This document shows, piece after piece, positions 1 through 9,634 of a stretch of DNA of 64,000 nucleotides (its first letter is position 1; the number at the start of each line of letters is the position of its first letter). The stretch comes from Marinicella sp. (lineage in GTDB: Bacteria > Pseudomonadota > Gammaproteobacteria > Xanthomonadales > Marinicellaceae). Position numbers and translations under genes: made by a program. The stretch is taken from positions 20,769 through 84,768 of the forward strand of contig JANQRW010000010.1 in NCBI GenBank assembly GCA_028284365.1, given 5' to 3'. The notes beneath the pieces were generated by a model. The model saw nothing but the letters and a program-made list of their open reading frames with translations. It had not been told where the DNA came from and searched no databases.

Positions 1-403
1 GTTTCAAAGGACTGCTCATGAAATTTCTTTTAATTTCTTTCCATTGCTGGCCTTCAATAATCGTGATGCTGTAAGTTTTAACGTTGTTATTATCAATGTA
101 GTTAACTAATTCACGGGGAGACATGGCTTCTGCAATTTCAAACTCACCAGTTTTGATGCTTTTTTCCAGATTATTAAAGCGAGCCATTAACTTCCAGTTA
201 ATGGTGCTACCATTACCACCTGAGGCCTGTACCTGCTTTATAAACTGACCAAAGGTACTGCCCTTTTTAACATCCAAAATCACCGGTAAATTTTTAAAAA
301 CTGGCTGGATTAAGAACTGATTGTACTGATAATACAAATAATACATAACAACTGCAGCTAAAAACACCAACAGCAAAAACATTCTTAAAAGTAATTTTTT
401 CAT
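1..403 (-). CDS. mltG: Endolytic murein transglycosylase MltG (YceG), N-terminal part only
   Basis: The first 134 codons are present and the rest runs off the window. The translation opens with Lys-Lys and one hydrophobic helix (about residues 4-25), the inner-membrane anchor. It continues into the LysM-like lead domain of the YceG family, with the stretch GEFEIAEAMSPREL and an ITIIEGQQW segment. Known role of the family: cuts nascent glycan strands and so sets peptidoglycan strand length. The catalytic Glu lies outside the window. The ATG shares one base with the pabC stop (TGATG), so the genes are translationally coupled. This is the usual place for mltG in gammaproteobacteria. Confidence 0.9.
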   Translation of the reverse strand, partial: MKKLLLRMFLLLVFLAAVVMYYLYYQYNQFLIQPVFKNLPVILDVKKGSTFGQFIKQVQASGGNGSTINWKLMARFNNLEKSIKTGEFEIAEAMSPRELVNYIDNNNVKTYSITIIEGQQWKEIKRNFMSSPLK

Positions 404-1218
404 CAATCAAATAATTCCAACCAAAGCTGATCTATATTATCGTGTATCAACTGCGATGTGGCAAAGGAAATGGACTGATTTTGATCAGAATCAAATACTT
501 TTTCAACCGCTCTAAAGCCTCTGATAGAATTCCCAATTATCATGACATCCAATTCATTTAGTTCATCTAACTTAATGTGGGTATTTTTGATTTCCAGTTG
601 AGAGCGCAACCACTGTAATGCCACCCCATTAACACCACAGTTTTTTAATTTGGGGGTCAATAATCTCTCACCTTTAACAAAAATAATATTTTGATAAGTG
701 GTTTCAATTACCCTGTTCTTTTTATCCAATAAGATAAGATCATCCAATTGTTCTTTTTCATTCAATTCATCAGCCAACAGCACATGTTCTAAACGACTCA
801 GATGTTTCAATCCTGCCAAAGTTTTTTGCTGACTGAGTCTTGAAGTTGCTACACCTAATCTGGCAGCAGATTGTTTTTCATCAAAGATTGTCGTTTCTGC
901 AGATATAACCCACTCAATTTCTTCGGTCCAAGGTCGGTAGCTGCGTTTTTGTTGCGCACGAAACACCACCAGCTTCATCACACATGATTGGCGCGCCGTG
1001 TGATTTAATCGGCTCAAAGCAGATTGCACATTGCTTTCATCAAATGATTTCAACTTCAACTTTGATAAACTATTTTGCAACCTGGCCATGTGCCATTTAA
1101 ACAGTGGAATATTACCTTGGTGTACACGCATGGTTTCAAACAGCCCATCACCATATTGCATGGCCCGGCTTAACCACAGTTCAGGATCATTGATATCAAA
1201 AGATGCACCAATGATCAT
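403..1218 (-). CDS. pabC: Aminodeoxychorismate lyase
   Basis: 271 residues, the normal size for this PLP fold-type IV enzyme. It splits 4-amino-4-deoxychorismate into p-aminobenzoate and pyruvate for folate synthesis. Visible signatures are GDGLFET at residues 23-29 and the predicted Schiff-base Lys138 within LAGLKHLSRLEH. The gene starts 2 bp after the pabB stop and runs into mltG with a one-base overlap. It therefore sits between its pathway partner and mltG in one transcript. A branched-chain aminotransferase of the same fold is the only alternative; gene order argues strongly for PabC. Confidence 0.93.
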   Translation of the reverse strand: MIIGASFDINDPELWLSRAMQYGDGLFETMRVHQGNIPLFKWHMARLQNSLSKLKLKSFDESNVQSALSRLNHTARQSCVMKLVVFRAQQKRSYRPWTEEIEWVISAETTIFDEKQSAARLGVATSRLSQQKTLAGLKHLSRLEHVLLADELNEKEQLDDLILLDKKNRVIETTYQNIIFVKGERLLTPKLKNCGVNGVALQWLRSQLEIKNTHIKLDELNELDVMIIGNSIRGFRAVEKVFDSDQNQSISFATSQLIHDNIDQLWLELFD

Positions 1219-1220
1219 AA

Positions 1221-2549
1221 TCAGCTGACACCCCCTTGGCCGTGATCATTATGGTGAGACAAGGCATGGAGCATACCTTTGGCTTTGTGTCTGGTTTCTT
1301 GTAATTCTGCAGTTGGGTTTGAGTCATATACAATACCAGCACCTGCACTGAAAGTGATGGTGCTTTGATTCATACCAATGGTTCGAATCAGTATATTCAA
1401 ATCAACCTGTCCATCATGATTAATATAACCCATACTGCCAGTGTAACAGCCACGTTCCCTTTGTTCTATCTCTCGAATCACTTCCATACATCTGATTTTG
1501 GGACACCCAGTTATGGTTCCACCTGGAAATAACGCCTGTAGGGTTTCCTGAAAACTCACACCATCAAGCAGCTTACCCTTCACATTAGAAACTATATGAT
1601 GGACATGTTCATACGTTTCAATAACCATCAATTCATCCACTTCTACACTACCTACCCGACATACCCGACCTAAGTCATTACGCTCAAGATCAATCAGCAT
1701 GATGTGCTCTGCACGTTCTTTAGGTGTTTTTATTAATTCATTGATTAGTTTTTGATCAGTATTTTTATCACATCCCCTCGGCCTGGTACCGGCAATTGGT
1801 CGCGTTTCAATCAAATTTTCCTTAACGTGGAATAACCGTTCTGGTGAAGAACTTATGATCGCAAAATCCCCTAACTGCAACAAACCTGCAAATGGTGCAG
1901 GATTCGATGAGCGTAACTGCGTATATAAATCAGTAGGGATAACCGTTTGTGCCAAGTGTCCACGGTATTGTCTCGATAAATTGGCTTGGTAAATATCTCC
2001 TGCTATGATCAGCTGCTTGGCGTAACTGACTGACTTCTCAAATTCGAGGCCATTTTCTTCGACAACGTCACTCAAGTTTAAAGTCTTGGTGGGGTAAAGC
2101 GAATCAACTGTCAATGTGTCCTCTATCTGATTTGCCACTGTTTCAGATTCAGCATACAAAAATTGCTGTTCTTGAAAATGGTCTATCACAATAGCTCCCT
2201 GACAATAAATAGCAATTGCCAATGGTTCTTTTGCTTGTTCTGAAGCCAAATCTGTGAGTTTTTGTTCTAAATAATAGGCTGATTCATACGCAAAATAAAC
2301 ATACCAACCATACTGAAAAGGACTTTTACAATGACCAGCGTCAAATTCAGTGTCAACTGTGGTTAACAACTGCTCCAGCTGTTGATGATTGTATGCCACC
2401 AACTCAATACTTGGTGCAGCAAAAAGAATATCATAACGGCCAATTTTCTCATTCAGTGACTGACTTTCTAACAAAGCCGGAAAGAAACCTGGTTCTGCAG
2501 CAGTTAATGCCAGCAAATCAGGTTTCTTGAGTAGCTTCCGTTCTATCAA
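1221..2549 (-). CDS. pabB: Aminodeoxychorismate synthase component I
   Basis: 442 residues of the chorismate-binding family. It aminates chorismate with ammonia from a PabA glutaminase, which is not in this window. Motifs are GDIYQANLSRQY (about 174-185), FPGGTITGCPK and the C-terminal AGAGIV. It reads PIAGT at residues 251-255, where E. coli PabB has PIKGT; Ala at this place is typical of anthranilate synthase TrpE. Location directly before pabC supports the PabB call. The start is a TTG 31 bp after the fabF stop, because no ATG or GTG sits in frame nearby. Anthranilate synthase activity cannot be excluded from sequence alone. Confidence 0.87.
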   Translation of the reverse strand: MIERKLLKKPDLLALTAAEPGFFPALLESQSLNEKIGRYDILFAAPSIELVAYNHQQLEQLLTTVDTEFDAGHCKSPFQYGWYVYFAYESAYYLEQKLTDLASEQAKEPLAIAIYCQGAIVIDHFQEQQFLYAESETVANQIEDTLTVDSLYPTKTLNLSDVVEENGLEFEKSVSYAKQLIIAGDIYQANLSRQYRGHLAQTVIPTDLYTQLRSSNPAPFAGLLQLGDFAIISSSPERLFHVKENLIETRPIAGTRPRGCDKNTDQKLINELIKTPKERAEHIMLIDLERNDLGRVCRVGSVEVDELMVIETYEHVHHIVSNVKGKLLDGVSFQETLQALFPGGTITGCPKIRCMEVIREIEQRERGCYTGSMGYINHDGQVDLNILIRTIGMNQSTITFSAGAGIVYDSNPTAELQETRHKAKGMLHALSHHNDHGQGGVS

Positions 2550-2580
2550 CTGCGCTCTGCTTCTTGCTACAACCTGGCTC

Positions 2581-3828
2581 TTACTTCGCTTCTAAGCGAT
2601 TAAAAACCAAAGATCCATTAGTACCACCAAAACCAAATGAATTTGATATCGCCACATCTGCCCTGGTTTCACGTGCTGTATTTGGTACATAGTCCAAATC
2701 ACACTCAGGATCAGGGTTGATTAAGTTAATGGTCGGTGGCAGGATTTGGTCTTTCAGCGCCATAACACTGAAAATGGCTTCAATACCGCCAGCAGCTCCT
2801 AGCAAATGTCCAGTCATGGACTTAGTAGAAGAGACGGCTAAGCTATGAGCATGAGCACCAAAAGCAACTTTTACTGCATCACTTTCACCTTTGTCACCCT
2901 GAGGTGTTGAAGTACCATGAGCATTGACATAATCAAACTCATCAGCATTAAATCCTGAGTCTTTGATCGCATTGGTCATACAACGAGCGGCACCTTCACC
3001 ACCCGGAGATGGTGCTGTCATGTGGTGGGCATCAGAACTCATACCAAAACCCGAAATTTCAGCATAAATCTGGGCACCACGTTTAACCGCATGTTCATAT
3101 TCTTCAATCACCATCACACCAGCACCATCGCCCAACACAAAACCATCACGCTCTGTGTCCCAGGGCCTGGAAGCTGCTGTTGGATCATCGTTTCGAGTGG
3201 ACAGTGCCTTGGATTGTGAAAAACCACCAATGGCGATTGGTGTCGAGGCATACTCAGCACCACCACAAACCATCACATCGGCATCACCATAAACAATAGA
3301 CCGATATGCCATGCCTATGCTGTGTGTGGCAGAAGTACAGGCAGACACCATGGCTAAGTTGGGCCCTTTAAGTCCATATTTAATACTTAAATTACCCGAA
3401 GCCATATTAATAATGGTACTTGGAATAAAGAATGGTGAAATTCTTCTTGGGCCTTTTTTCAGCCAAGTTTCAGTGGTGTTTTGTATACCTAAAATACCAC
3501 CAATTCCGGCACCAATATAGACCCCAATTCTTTCGGCATTTTCCTCTGTAACTGTAATACCCGAATCATTAATAGCATCTTCCCCAGCCGCCATCGCATA
3601 ATGAATAAAAGGATCCATCTTTTTAGCATCTTTGGCTGAGATGTATTGTTTGACATCAAAGTCTTTGATTTCGCCAGCAATCTTGGCGGTGAAATCAGTT
3701 GTATCAAAATGCGTGATTGGCGAAATCCCACTGACACCATTCACAATGTTATCCCAAGCAGCTTTTAAGGTATTTCCAACTGGTGAGATGATTCCCATAC
3801 CAGTTACCACAACTCTGCGTTTTGTCAT
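2581..3828 (-). CDS. fabF: 3-oxoacyl-ACP synthase II
   Basis: 415 residues, the full thiolase-fold condensing enzyme that elongates acyl-ACP with malonyl-ACP. The Cys-His-His triad is visible: Cys164 in [10 protein letters not shown], His304 in [11 protein letters not shown] and His341 in [14 protein letters not shown], with the supporting Lys336. It lies 96 bp after acpP, in the usual acpP-fabF order, and is followed by the folate genes. FabB is excluded by this gene order and by the sequence around the active site. Confidence 0.96.
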   Translation of the reverse strand: MTKRRVVVTGMGIISPVGNTLKAAWDNIVNGVSGISPITHFDTTDFTAKIAGEIKDFDVKQYISAKDAKKMDPFIHYAMAAGEDAINDSGITVTEENAERIGVYIGAGIGGILGIQNTTETWLKKGPRRISPFFIPSTIINMASGNLSIKYGLKGPNLAMVSACTSATHSIGMAYRSIVYGDADVMVCGGAEYASTPIAIGGFSQSKALSTRNDDPTAASRPWDTERDGFVLGDGAGVMVIEEYEHAVKRGAQIYAEISGFGMSSDAHHMTAPSPGGEGAARCMTNAIKDSGFNADEFDYVNAHGTSTPQGDKGESDAVKVAFGAHAHSLAVSSTKSMTGHLLGAAGGIEAIFSVMALKDQILPPTINLINPDPECDLDYVPNTARETRADVAISNSFGFGGTNGSLVFNRLEAK

Positions 3829-3924
3829 AATTTGTCCCCGTTTAACGGCTCATTTACAAACCATAAAAACTCGAAAAGCCACGATAATATCGCAGCTTTT
3901 CCTTGAATTTATTCAGCAAAAAGA

Positions 3925-4164
3925 TCAGGCGTTTTCAGTCACGTAATCAATGGCTTGTTGAACTGTGGTGATTTTCTCAGCATCTTCTTCAGGAATTTCG
4001 CACTCAAACTCCTCTTCCAATGCCATAACCAACTCAACAGTGTCCAATGAATCAGCACCCAAATCATCCACAAAAGATGAAGAATTATTCAATTCTGAAA
4101 CTTCAACATCTAAATCCAATTGTTCAACAACGATTTCTTTAACTTTGTTTTCTACGTCACTCAT
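3925..4164 (-). CDS. acpP: Acyl carrier protein
   Basis: 79 residues, strongly acidic, with the phosphopantetheine Ser39 in [12 protein letters not shown]. It carries growing acyl chains as thioesters to the Fab enzymes encoded on both sides. The 145-bp gap before it is the largest in this part of the operon. A separate promoter there would fit the high demand for ACP. Confidence 0.97.
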   Translation of the reverse strand: MSDVENKVKEIVVEQLDLDVEVSELNNSSSFVDDLGADSLDTVELVMALEEEFECEIPEEDAEKITTVQQAIDYVTENA

Positions 4165-4209
4165 TTAGTGTTTACCTATGTAAAAAAGCATATTGTATGC
4201 AAGGTTTAT

Positions 4210-4237
4210 AAAATATTCCACCCTTAAATTGTGGCAA
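4210..4237 (-). promoter_or_regulatory. Possible acpP promoter
   Basis: On the minus strand, TTGCCA is followed after 16 bp by TATTTT inside the fabG-acpP gap. The match to sigma-70 boxes is moderate and the region is AT-rich, so this is only a candidate. The long gap and the need for abundant ACP are the supporting context. Confidence 0.3.
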
Positions 4238-4309
4238 GCCAAGCGAATTCAAGGCAGTGATATTAATTTATTTCAAACGTCTGTTTTATTATTCATTACA
4301 GATGCATCA

Positions 4310-5047
4310 TTATGACATGTACATGCCACCATTTACATGTAAAGTTTCACCTGTGATATAAGCACCTGAATCAGAAGCCAGAAACAATACAGCATTGGCA
4401 ATGTCTTGTGTACTTCCAAGTCTTTTCAAGGGCACCTGCTCCATCAGGTTGCTTTTCTGCGTCTCATCCAGTTCATCAGTCATATCGGTTTGAATGTAAC
4501 CTGGAGCAACCACGTTGACAGTGATGCCTCGTGAACCTATTTCTCGGGCCAATGATTTGGAAAAACCTATGATACCGGCTTTGGCTGCCGCATAATTACT
4601 TTGTCCAGGATTACCCAAATCACCAATAACCGAGCCAATATTAATGATTTTGCCACCCTTGGCTTTCATCATGCCACGAACACAGGCTTTACACATTTTA
4701 TAAATGGATGACAGATTGGTGTTGATCACCTGGTCCCAGTCATCATTATTCATGCGCATCAACAATTTATCATTGGTTATCCCGGCATTGTTTATCAATA
4801 CAGTCGGCAAACCAACAGACGATTTCATGGTTGATAACAATTCGTCAATGCTGTCTTGATCAGCCACATTTAAAACATGGCCCTGCCCATCATGCTCTTT
4901 CAAATACGCAGATATATTATCAGCGCCTGCTTGAGAAGTGGCAGTACCTACAACTTTGGCGCCAGCAGCCGCCAAAGTTTCTGCAATCGCTTTACCAATG
5001 CCTCGACTGGCGCCTGTGACCAATGCAATTTGTCCAGATAAGTTCAT
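4310..5047 (-). CDS. fabG: 3-oxoacyl-ACP reductase
   Basis: 245-residue short-chain dehydrogenase, the NADPH-dependent first reduction of the elongation cycle. Visible are the nucleotide-binding TGASRGIGKA (11-20), NNAG (86-89) and the catalytic Ser139, Tyr152 and Lys156 in YAAAKAG. It lies 10 bp after fabD and before acpP. Position in the fab operon separates it from the many paralogous SDR enzymes. Confidence 0.96.
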   Translation of the reverse strand: MNLSGQIALVTGASRGIGKAIAETLAAAGAKVVGTATSQAGADNISAYLKEHDGQGHVLNVADQDSIDELLSTMKSSVGLPTVLINNAGITNDKLLMRMNNDDWDQVINTNLSSIYKMCKACVRGMMKAKGGKIINIGSVIGDLGNPGQSNYAAAKAGIIGFSKSLAREIGSRGITVNVVAPGYIQTDMTDELDETQKSNLMEQVPLKRLGSTQDIANAVLFLASDSGAYITGETLHVNGGMYMS

Positions 5048-5057
5048 AATAGAAACC

Positions 5058-5981
5058 TCATTCCTCAGAAATTAATGATTCGATGCCTTTGGCATTTAAC
5101 AATGGTGTGACTTTAAGAGATCGATCAAATCGCTTAAACAAGCCTGAAAGCACTTTACCTGGACCACATTCAGCGACCCTAGAAATCCCTATCTCTTGCA
5201 GTTTTTCCATGGTCTGGGTCCACCTCACTGGCGCAAACAACTGTTTTTCCAATAAACCTTTAATGATTGAAACATCATTATGAGTCTTCACATCCACATT
5301 GTGTAAAACCGGAATTTGAGGTACTTTAAATTCAACATCCACTAAATCTTGGGCCAGCTTTTCAGCCGCTGGCAGCATCAATTCACAATGTGATGGTACA
5401 CTGACTGCCAATGCCATGACCTTTTTAGCACCGGCCTCTAAACACAATGCACCAGCCTGCTCGACAGCTTTGGTTTCACCCGCAATAACAATTTGACCAG
5501 GAGCGTTGTAATTAGCAGGACTGACCAAACCAGTGGCTTGCTCACATGCACCTTCAATAGCCACAGCATCCAAACCCAGAACTGCAGCCATTGAACCAGT
5601 ACCTGATGGCACTGCTTCTTGCATATAAAGGCCACGTTTATGAACCAAGTGCAAAGCCGTTTCAAATTCCAAAGCACCGGCACAAACTAAAGCAGAATAC
5701 TCACCCAATGAGTGACCAGCCATGACTTCAATATCAATGTTACTTTGTGCTTTTAGTGTAGCAAAAATACCCACAGAAGCTGCCAACAAAGCAGGTTGGG
5801 TCCACTGAGTTTTGTTCAATTCATCAGCTGGACCATCATTGACCATACTCAACAAATCAACATCCAGCACCTTATTGGCAACCTGCATGTGCTGAGCCAC
5901 TTTTGGGTAGTCTTTCAAGCCATCAAGCATGCCTACAGATTGTGACCCTTGACCAGGGAAAACAATAGCGACTTTATTCAT
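5058..5981 (-). CDS. fabD: Malonyl-CoA:ACP transacylase
   Basis: 307 residues. It loads malonyl groups from CoA onto ACP. The oxyanion-loop signature GQGSQ (10-14), nucleophile Ser91 in AGHSLGEYSA and the catalytic His198 in VPSHCEL are all present. It sits between fabH and fabG as in most gammaproteobacteria. Confidence 0.96.
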   Translation of the reverse strand: MNKVAIVFPGQGSQSVGMLDGLKDYPKVAQHMQVANKVLDVDLLSMVNDGPADELNKTQWTQPALLAASVGIFATLKAQSNIDIEVMAGHSLGEYSALVCAGALEFETALHLVHKRGLYMQEAVPSGTGSMAAVLGLDAVAIEGACEQATGLVSPANYNAPGQIVIAGETKAVEQAGALCLEAGAKKVMALAVSVPSHCELMLPAAEKLAQDLVDVEFKVPQIPVLHNVDVKTHNDVSIIKGLLEKQLFAPVRWTQTMEKLQEIGISRVAECGPGKVLSGLFKRFDRSLKVTPLLNAKGIESLISEE

Positions 5982-6059
5982 AGTATTTTGTTTTGTTGTT
6001 AAAAATGTCTGTCAAAAAAATCAGTTACTTGCGCCATACAATGACGAAGCATCTGATGT

Positions 6060-7037
6060 TTAATATTTTATAAGTGCAGAACCCCAAGTAAACCCTCCAC
6101 CAAAGGCTTCCAATAACAACACGTCCCCACGTGTGACTTTACCGCTCCTAATGGCTTCATCCAAAGCCAAACCAACAGAAGCTGCTGATGTATTACCATG
6201 TTTATCAACTGTAACAATAACCTGATCCATATTCATGCTGAGTTTTTTGGCTGTTGCAGATATGATTCTTAAATTGGCCTGGTGTGGAATCAGCCAATCG
6301 ATATCGGTTTTTTCCATGTTATTTGCTTCGAGCGTTTCTTTAACAATACGCCCCAATGTCATAACCGCAGTTTTGAATACTTCATTACCTTTCATGCGAA
6401 TTTTCAAACCACCATTAGGTTCGTTTTTCAAACCGCTAGACACCCCCACCGTGGCATTCAATAAATGATCATGCATGCCATCAGCATGTAAATGAGTGGA
6501 TAAAATACCAGCCTCTTCGCTGGCTTCCAGTACCACCGCACTGGCTCCATCACCAAATAAAACACAAGTGGTGCGATCAGTCCAATCGACCATTCTGGTC
6601 AATGTCTCTGCACCAATAACCAAAGCTTTTTTATGTTGTCCAGATTGGATAAATTTATCAGCAACACCCAAAGCGTAAATAGAACCACTGCAAGCAGCAT
6701 TTACATCCATGGCTGTAATACCACTACACCCCAAACCTTTCTGAATCAAACAAGCTGTACTTGGGAACACCAAATCAGGTGTGGTGGTTCCAACCACCAG
6801 CAGATCAATATCAGCAGCAGTTATACCCGCCGCTTCCAAAGCTTTTTCCGCTGCTGCCAAGCCTAAAGTTGAAGTGGTCTCTCCATCACCAGCTACATGC
6901 CTTTGCTTGATGCCTGTTCGATCTTGAATCCATTGGTCGTCTGTATCAACCATTTTCTCCAGATCTGCATTGGTTAAGATTTTTTCTGGTAACTGACTAC
7001 CAGTTCCAATGATTTTAGAATAGATTCTCATGCTCAC
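6060..7037 (-). CDS. fabH: 3-oxoacyl-ACP synthase III
   Basis: 325 residues. It starts fatty-acid synthesis by condensing acetyl-CoA (or another short acyl-CoA) with malonyl-ACP. The Cys-His-Asn triad is visible: Cys116 in NAACSGSIYAL, His252 in IPHQANLRI and Asn282 in HGNTSAAS. The ATG at 7037 is 17 bp after plsX; a second ATG two codons in (7031) is an equally possible start. Confidence 0.96.
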   Translation of the reverse strand: MSMRIYSKIIGTGSQLPEKILTNADLEKMVDTDDQWIQDRTGIKQRHVAGDGETTSTLGLAAAEKALEAAGITAADIDLLVVGTTTPDLVFPSTACLIQKGLGCSGITAMDVNAACSGSIYALGVADKFIQSGQHKKALVIGAETLTRMVDWTDRTTCVLFGDGASAVVLEASEEAGILSTHLHADGMHDHLLNATVGVSSGLKNEPNGGLKIRMKGNEVFKTAVMTLGRIVKETLEANNMEKTDIDWLIPHQANLRIISATAKKLSMNMDQVIVTVDKHGNTSAASVGLALDEAIRSGKVTRGDVLLLEAFGGGFTWGSALIKY

Positions 7038-7054
7038 ATTGTCCCACTGTTATT

Positions 7055-8017
7055 TTATGAGTTAGATTTAATTTTTTTAAGGTAATTAGCAGTTTGTACC
7101 AAAGCATGATAAAAACCATCTTGGTCACTGTTGCCATGGGCTTTCACTACTAACCCATCCAAACCCAGTAATAAGGCACCATTATATTGGGCTGGATTTA
7201 AATTAACATCATCTATTTGCCAAAACTTTTTCTGCAACCAACGCTGCCACCAAGATTTGGGTTTATTGTTTTGAATTTGCTCCATCAATCCTTCACAAGC
7301 CTTCAGTGTGATATTCCCCACAAAACCGTCACAACAAACCACATCAGCATAACCCTTGAACAAATGTGTTCCTTCACAAAAACCCAAATAGTTTAAATCT
7401 GATTGCTGTAACAAACGATCTGCCTGTTGCACGGTATCATGCCCCTTGATGTGTTCAGTACCCACATTAAGCAATGCCACCTCAGGATTGTCACTACAGC
7501 ACAACAACTTAGGTGCAATTTCTGCCCCAAGCTCAGCCAATGCAAATAAGTCTTCCGCGTTGTATTCAAGCGTTGCGCCAATATCAAGCAGCAAAGCAGG
7601 TTTTGGTATTCCAGGTAAAACGGTTGCCAAGGCTGGACGTTCAATACTGACCTCAGATTTCAGCCAGTATTTTGCCAGTGCCACCAATGCGCCGCTGTTG
7701 CCCGCTGTCAAAATCGCATCAGCTTCATGATCTGCAACAGCTTTAACAGATAAAGACATGCTGCTCAGGCGTTTCTTCCGCAGCGCCACCAAAGGTGACT
7801 CATCCATAGAAATGACTTGTTCAGAAACAATGACCTCATCGCCATCGCTGAGACACCCTAGCAGTGCTTTGTGTGATTCATTAAAACCATTATCAACAAA
7901 TACTTTGAGTGTATGACTTGGAAATTGAGGTTTAAATTTTTGTATTGCATCCAGACGACTGATCGGCGATAAGTCACCACCCATTAAATCGATTGCAATG
8001 ACAGGCTGATTACTCAT
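7055..8017 (-). CDS. plsX: Phosphate acyltransferase
   Basis: 320 residues of the PlsX family, which converts acyl-ACP to acyl-phosphate for the PlsY route to lysophosphatidate. The N-terminal AIDLMGGD, the ILTAGNSGAL segment and the GTEHIKGHD segment match the family. It lies between rpmF and fabH. A strong hairpin stands between rpmF and this gene and may reduce read-through from the ribosomal-protein gene. Confidence 0.95.
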   Translation of the reverse strand: MSNQPVIAIDLMGGDLSPISRLDAIQKFKPQFPSHTLKVFVDNGFNESHKALLGCLSDGDEVIVSEQVISMDESPLVALRKKRLSSMSLSVKAVADHEADAILTAGNSGALVALAKYWLKSEVSIERPALATVLPGIPKPALLLDIGATLEYNAEDLFALAELGAEIAPKLLCCSDNPEVALLNVGTEHIKGHDTVQQADRLLQQSDLNYLGFCEGTHLFKGYADVVCCDGFVGNITLKACEGLMEQIQNNKPKSWWQRWLQKKFWQIDDVNLNPAQYNGALLLGLDGLVVKAHGNSDQDGFYHALVQTANYLKKIKSNS

Positions 8018-8043
8018 ATAAAAAATTATTCATACCCCAAACA

Positions 8044-8073
8044 AAAATGGGTAAAGCCCACTTTACCCATTTT
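8044..8073 (-). terminator. Hairpin between rpmF and plsX, terminator-like
   Basis: A perfect 13-bp stem (AAAATGGGTAAAG with CTTTACCCATTTT) with a 4-base loop. Read on the minus strand it ends in CATTTTTGTTT, the form of an intrinsic terminator. It lies within the operon, so it more likely attenuates than stops transcription. Confidence 0.6.
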
Positions 8074-8119
8074 CACCCTGTTAGTTTTAAGTACAACAGT
8101 AATTTTGCACCAACAAAAC

Positions 8120-8317
8120 TTATTCGTCTGTGTCTACTTCTTTAACATCAAACTGAATCACTTCTTTACCACGGTAAAACCCTTCAGGGCTGACGTGGTG
8201 ACGCAAATGAGTCTCGCCCGTTTCAGCTTCAACAGATAATGTACGTGCTTTTAATTTATCATGTCCGCGTCTCATGCCTCTTTTAGAAGGGGTTACGCGG
8301 CTTTTTTGTACTGCCAT
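8120..8317 (-). CDS. rpmF: 50S ribosomal protein L32
   Basis: 65 residues, basic at the N-terminus ([20 protein letters not shown]) with the conserved [14 protein letters not shown] core of bacterial L32. It is the Cys-less form without a zinc ribbon. It lies 20 bp after yceD, the conserved pairing. Confidence 0.97.
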   Translation of the reverse strand: MAVQKSRVTPSKRGMRRGHDKLKARTLSVEAETGETHLRHHVSPEGFYRGKEVIQFDVKEVDTDE

Positions 8318-8337
8318 TTTGATTCTCCAAAATTTAC

Positions 8338-8859
8338 TTAATTCTTGTCTTTAAGCTGTTGTAACGCAGCAAAAGGACTTTGTATTTCTTCGGTTGTGGG
8401 TTCACCACCATCTTCACCTACCAAGTACTCACTGTTAAGTTCAGCACCTGGTTTCAAAGGAACATCAGGTATTTTTAACAATATCTCATCTTCCAATAAA
8501 GCCTTAGGCTCTACTTGCATATCTTCAACCCATGAAGGCATCACACCAACTTCAAGCTTGGCCTCATCCTCAATATCACTGATAAAACCAATGACATTAT
8601 CAGTAACCAAGGGGAAAGCAAACGTTTCCAAACTCCTTTGGCATATCAATTCTAACTGGGCTTCAATTCGAATGATCGCTTCACCCAACACCGATTTAGA
8701 GTGTCGAAACTGGATTTCATATTTAACAGGAGCGTCAGCAGAAGCAATTAACTCTGCTGGCATCCTATCCAAATCTGAAAGCAATAATTCACCATTCAGC
8801 TGCCATTCTTTTCTAACAGCCGCATTCAAATCTATTGATTCTGGTAGTGATTTAGCCAT
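8338..8859 (-). CDS. yceD: YceD family protein (DUF177), 23S rRNA accumulation protein
   Basis: 173 residues, acidic in the C-terminal half, always found next to rpmF in gammaproteobacteria. E. coli YceD is needed for normal 23S rRNA levels; its biochemical action is not settled. It is the first gene of the minus-strand operon, so the 205-bp divergent gap to ampD should hold the operon promoter. Confidence 0.88.
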   Translation of the reverse strand: MAKSLPESIDLNAAVRKEWQLNGELLLSDLDRMPAELIASADAPVKYEIQFRHSKSVLGEAIIRIEAQLELICQRSLETFAFPLVTDNVIGFISDIEDEAKLEVGVMPSWVEDMQVEPKALLEDEILLKIPDVPLKPGAELNSEYLVGEDGGEPTTEEIQSPFAALQQLKDKN

Positions 8860-9064
8860 AGCCGGCGAATTCTACTGGTTTTAGCTTTTGATTGCAAACC
8901 AATTTATGTGTTAATTGTTAATAATTATAAGGCTTTGCGGACAAAAATTAAAACAAAATAATTCGCCCTGATTACTGTCAAAATCTAAGATGGTTAGACT
9001 CAACGATTTTAAATGACTACAGGGTTTGTTATCATGACCCCTGTTTGATAAAAGTTAATCAACT

Positions 9065-9634
9065 GTGCACATTGAAATAAAGCCTTTAAGTTACACAAAA
9101 AAATTAGACTCAAGACCACTTGAACAGATTGAGCTACTGGTTATTCATTGTACTGAACTGCCTGATTTAGCCATGGCGCGCAGCTATGGAGAAGAAATTC
9201 ATTACAACAGCGGTACGGGTAACTCAGGACATTTCTATATTGATCGTGATGGATCAATTCAGCAGTGGGTTAACCCGAATAAGGTTGCACACCATGTGAT
9301 GGGGCATAACAAACAATCAATAGGCATTGAACTGGTTAATTCCGGACGCTATCCGGATTGGCATCACAGCAAAAAACAAACCCTTGATGAAGCATACCCG
9401 GACACTCAAATCGATCAATTGATTGCTTTAATCAATCACTTACACCGAACCATCCCGAGCTTGAAACACATTACTGGACATGAAGATTTAGATCAACGTT
9501 TGATTGATGCATCTGATGATCCCACCAAAAAGGTCCGCAGAAAAATTGATCCGGGGCCGCTATTCCCATGGCAATACATCACTCAAAAAACACAACTCAT
9601 TAACATTGGCAGTACTGCAAAAAAATATGAATGA
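9065..9634 (+). CDS. ampD: 1,6-anhydro-N-acetylmuramyl-L-alanine amidase AmpD
   Basis: 189-residue Amidase_2 protein. It cleaves the peptide from anhydromuropeptides during cytoplasmic wall recycling. There is no signal peptide, as expected. Zinc ligands are His28 in LVIHCTE, His139 in ITGHEDL and Asp162 in RKIDPGPLFPW, with the catalytic Lys160. About a dozen residues are inserted between the last two ligands compared with Citrobacter AmpD, a form I associate with Xanthomonadales. The start is GTG; no ATG lies nearby in frame. It overlaps tesB by 8 bp. Confidence 0.88.
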   Translation: MHIEIKPLSYTKKLDSRPLEQIELLVIHCTELPDLAMARSYGEEIHYNSGTGNSGHFYIDRDGSIQQWVNPNKVAHHVMGHNKQSIGIELVNSGRYPDWHHSKKQTLDEAYPDTQIDQLIALINHLHRTIPSLKHITGHEDLDQRLIDASDDPTKKVRRKIDPGPLFPWQYITQKTQLINIGSTAKKYE

